64,000 bases of DNA from Paenibacillus oceani (GTDB lineage: Bacteria > Bacillota > Bacilli > Paenibacillales > NBRC-103111). Each line of letters begins with the position of its first letter. The stretch's first letter is position 1. Location of the stretch: NCBI RefSeq assembly GCF_014705615.1, contig NZ_JACXJA010000017.1:1-64000 (forward strand). Direction: 5' to 3'. The position numbers and the translations under genes were made by a program. Under the pieces are notes generated by a model. It worked only from the letters and a program-made list of their open reading frames with translations. It was not told the DNA's origin and did no database searches. This document shows, in pieces, positions 61,757 through 64,000 of this stretch.

Positions 61757-63451
61757 ATGTACAAGCTTCTGGTCGTGGACGATGAACCGGCGGTCCGGCT
61801 CGGACTGCGCAACTATGTGGACTGGGGGCAATTCGATATTAGATTCGTCGGCGAGGCGGACGACGGAGATACCGGGCTGGAGGCCGTGGAACGGCTAATG
61901 CCCGATATCGTGCTGACGGATGTGCGGATGCCGAATATGGACGGAATTACACTTTCGAAAGAAATCCGGAAGCGTTTTCCCGATACGAAAATTGTGTTTG
62001 TGAGCGGGCATGACGACTCCGACTATTTGAAATCTGCGATGAAGGTGAGCGCAGTCGATTATATTTTAAAGCCGGTCAATCTGCAAGAGCTGCGGACAGT
62101 CATCGCGCGAGTCGTCGCCGAGCTGCAGGAGGTGCAGACGGAGCGCCGGATGACACAACAGATGCAGGCCAAGCTGCAAGAAAGCATGCCGCTCCTGCGT
62201 GAGAAATTTCTCCTGTCGCTAATCCTGAACGGGGCTCCCCGGGGGGGACGGACACAGGAACGGCTGGATTTTCTCGGCCTGGGCTTGCCTTACAACGCCG
62301 CATACTGGGTCATCGTCGTGTCGGTCGACCGGTTCGCCGATATCGTGGAGAAGTATACGGAACGGGATTTGCAAATATTTTGCTATGCGATTCAGAATGT
62401 ATGTCAGGAAGTGGTGCGTCAATATCTGCAGGGCAGCGTGTTCGAACATCGGAGCGGCGAGTTTGTTGGAATTGTATATGCGGATCAGGGGCATGCCTGT
62501 TTGACCGGGGCCGGGCAGGCGAGTGCCGGATCGACGCCGATTGGGTACGATGATCCGGAGGAGCTGCTGTTCGAGCTGGCGTCTCAGCTGCGCGACCATC
62601 TACAGCGCTTTCTTCGGATCAGCGTCACGATCGGGCTCGGCGACCGTGTCTCCAATTTGGGTGAGCTGGCCGGCTCATACGAGCAAGCGAGAGAAGCTGC
62701 GGCCGGCAAGTGGTATTTGGGGCAAAATCAGATTTTGACGATGGACAGCCTCAATCTGGACAAGCGGGAGACGTTCGACGAGCGTTCCTATCGATTCGAC
62801 TCGGCCGAGAGCGGCAAACTGATTTCCATATTGAAGGGAGGCGAGCCTCGTCAGCTCGGATTGGCGCTGGACGAGCTGTTCGATCGTCTGGCGAGGCAGC
62901 GCAGGGGCGGGCTGAAATACAGCCGCAACGTCATATTGCAAATCGTGCTATTGGCGGGACAGCTCATGCTGGAGCTCAATCTGGCGGACGAGGAGCTGGA
63001 GCGGCGGGAGTCGTGGTTATGGGAAGAGCTGTTCAAGCAGGAGACGATAGCAGAGCTGCGGCAATTGCTGGAGACGTACCTGCAAGAGGTGTGCGGCAGG
63101 ATCGGGGAACGTCGCAGCGGCAGGGCAAGCAATATTGTAGAGCGGGTAAGGGCGATTATTGAGCGCCGTTATGCCGATAACAAGCTGACCGTATCGGAGA
63201 TCGGCCGCGAGGTGTATTTGACCGATACGTATATTAGCCTGCTGTTCAAGCAGGAGACGGGCCGGACAGTGAATGAATGGCTGACGCAGTACCGCATGGA
63301 GAAAGCGAAAGAGTTGCTGGCGAATCCAACCTACAAACTATACGACATTTGCTATGCGGTAGGTTATGCCGATCCCAGCTATTTCAGCAAACTTTTCAAA
63401 AAAGTAACCGGTCTCACGCCAAGCGTCTACCGGGAAACGAGGCACATCTGA
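61757..63451 (+). CDS. YesN-type response regulator (REC-AraC)
   Basis: Receiver domain (residues 1-125: 'VVDDEPAVR', phosphoacceptor Asp in 'IVLTDVRMPNMDG', Lys in 'DYILKPVNL'), a long middle region, and a C-terminal AraC double helix-turn-helix (about 465-560, 'LTVSEIGREVYLTDTYISLLFKQE', 'AVGYADPSYFSKLFKKVTG'). 564 residues. ATG at 61757 follows GGAAGGAGG. The sensor kinase gene follows directly, so this is a complete two-component pair controlling carbohydrate genes. Confidence 0.93.
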   Translation: MYKLLVVDDEPAVRLGLRNYVDWGQFDIRFVGEADDGDTGLEAVERLMPDIVLTDVRMPNMDGITLSKEIRKRFPDTKIVFVSGHDDSDYLKSAMKVSAVDYILKPVNLQELRTVIARVVAELQEVQTERRMTQQMQAKLQESMPLLREKFLLSLILNGAPRGGRTQERLDFLGLGLPYNAAYWVIVVSVDRFADIVEKYTERDLQIFCYAIQNVCQEVVRQYLQGSVFEHRSGEFVGIVYADQGHACLTGAGQASAGSTPIGYDDPEELLFELASQLRDHLQRFLRISVTIGLGDRVSNLGELAGSYEQAREAAAGKWYLGQNQILTMDSLNLDKRETFDERSYRFDSAESGKLISILKGGEPRQLGLALDELFDRLARQRRGGLKYSRNVILQIVLLAGQLMLELNLADEELERRESWLWEELFKQETIAELRQLLETYLQEVCGRIGERRSGRASNIVERVRAIIERRYADNKLTVSEIGREVYLTDTYISLLFKQETGRTVNEWLTQYRMEKAKELLANPTYKLYDICYAVGYADPSYFSKLFKKVTGLTPSVYRETRHI

Positions 63452-63468
63452 AAGCGACGGTGATTCGT

Positions 63469-64000
63469 ATGATTGATTTCGCTCGTCGTGCGATGGGCTA
63501 CGTCAGGCTGCAAGCCCGTCGCTTCGGTATTCCCCGGAGCTGGCTGATTACCTTTTCGCTGCTGATCGTCCTGCCCTCCATCGTATTGGTGTACGCGTAT
63601 TCCCAGCGTACGGCTTCGATTCTGGAGGAGGAGGTGTCCAATTCGATGCAGCAGACCGTGAAGCAGGCGGGCAACAATTTGTCTTACCGGCTCGGGCACA
63701 TCCGGGACATCAGCAATGCTGCCTCGATAAATCCGATGCTGCATCAGTTTTTGAAGGAGGACGGCATTCCGAGCATCGAATGGCAGCTTGAAATATTGAA
63801 GGAATTGCGATATTTCGTAGAGACGATCCAGACGAATACGGATGTCTTCCGATTGCGATTGTTTGTCAAGAACACAACAATGCTCTCGGAAGAGCGGTAT
63901 AACTTTTTTTCGCTGGACTCCTTGAAGAGCTGGCCGTATTACGGCGAGGTATTGAGCGCGAACGGGGCGATCGTCTGGACCGACATTTACAAGCAGGATT
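63469..64000 (+). CDS. YesM-type sensor histidine kinase (cut by window end)
   Basis: Open frame running off the window. The visible 177 residues contain a basic N-terminus, a membrane helix ('WLITFSLLIVLPSIVLVYAY') and the start of an extracellular dCache-like sensor part, as in YesM kinases. ATG at 63469 or GTG at 63460 lies just after the response regulator stop, so the genes are co-transcribed. The second membrane helix, HAMP and kinase domains lie outside. Confidence 0.82.
   Translation, partial: MIDFARRAMGYVRLQARRFGIPRSWLITFSLLIVLPSIVLVYAYSQRTASILEEEVSNSMQQTVKQAGNNLSYRLGHIRDISNAASINPMLHQFLKEDGIPSIEWQLEILKELRYFVETIQTNTDVFRLRLFVKNTTMLSEERYNFFSLDSLKSWPYYGEVLSANGAIVWTDIYKQD

Noticed and set aside
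60161-61831. Long minus-strand frame opposite the FAD oxidoreductase
   Set aside because: Shadow frame; the plus-strand protein has clear family motifs.

Overview
The window reads as a Gram-positive, spore-former-type Firmicute chromosome of the Paenibacillus/Cohnella kind. This is inferred from strong AAGGAGG ribosome-binding sites, frequent TTG/GTG starts, a fairly GC-rich backbone, Bacillus-type genes (fnr with a C-terminal Cys cluster, yutE, yezD, DUF948/YtxH, BdbC, RacE), YesN/YesM-type regulators and orphan sugar-binding lipoproteins. No species call is possible from sequence alone.

Layout. (1) Positions 1-3495: the AT-rich right end of a prophage or integrated element, with a holin, an amidase interrupted by an in-frame amber codon, a small unknown gene, an intact tRNA-Ala(GGC) and a large serine recombinase. 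The recombinase stop codon lies inside a 26-nt tRNA 5' fragment, which marks the chromosomal junction. (2) 3600-5300: decayed hybrid sensor kinase, intergenic palindromes, DUF5701. (3) 5.5-36.8 kb: ordinary chromosome with a tandem-MerR regulator, ilvD, a divergent fnr/mobA pair sharing a perfect Fnr box, a lone holin, LytTR proteins, yutE, an M55 peptidase, a SufR-like regulator, KDPG aldolase, a selD-mnmH selenouridine operon, envelope proteins, a c-di-GMP enzyme with a LytTR front end, bdbC, a deacetylase, racE, wrbA, and a complete sulfate uptake operon sbp-cysT-cysW-cysA with yezD. (4) 36.8-38.3 kb: about 1.5 kb without genes, holding an exact 105-bp-period tandem repeat and other short repeats. 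(5) 38.3-64 kb: accessory carbohydrate region.

The carbohydrate region contains two solute-binding lipoproteins without permeases, two Tat-exported beta-helix proteins, an SGNH hydrolase, a GH109-like and a second Gfo/Idh/MocA oxidoreductase, a sugar isomerase-like TIM barrel, a FAD oxidoreductase and a YesN/YesM two-component pair (YesM is cut by the window end). Between them lie two divergently placed proteins of about 950-980 residues that combine a complete GH31-like glycosidase architecture with a C-terminal AraC DNA-binding domain. In both, the positions of the GH31 nucleophile and acid/base aspartates appear to be replaced, so I propose they are glycosidase-derived sugar sensors acting as one-component transcription factors. 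A pair of conserved boxes lies 64-73 bp before their start codons, and a third, truncated copy of the gene keeps the same upstream boxes. This is the best candidate for an undescribed system in the window.
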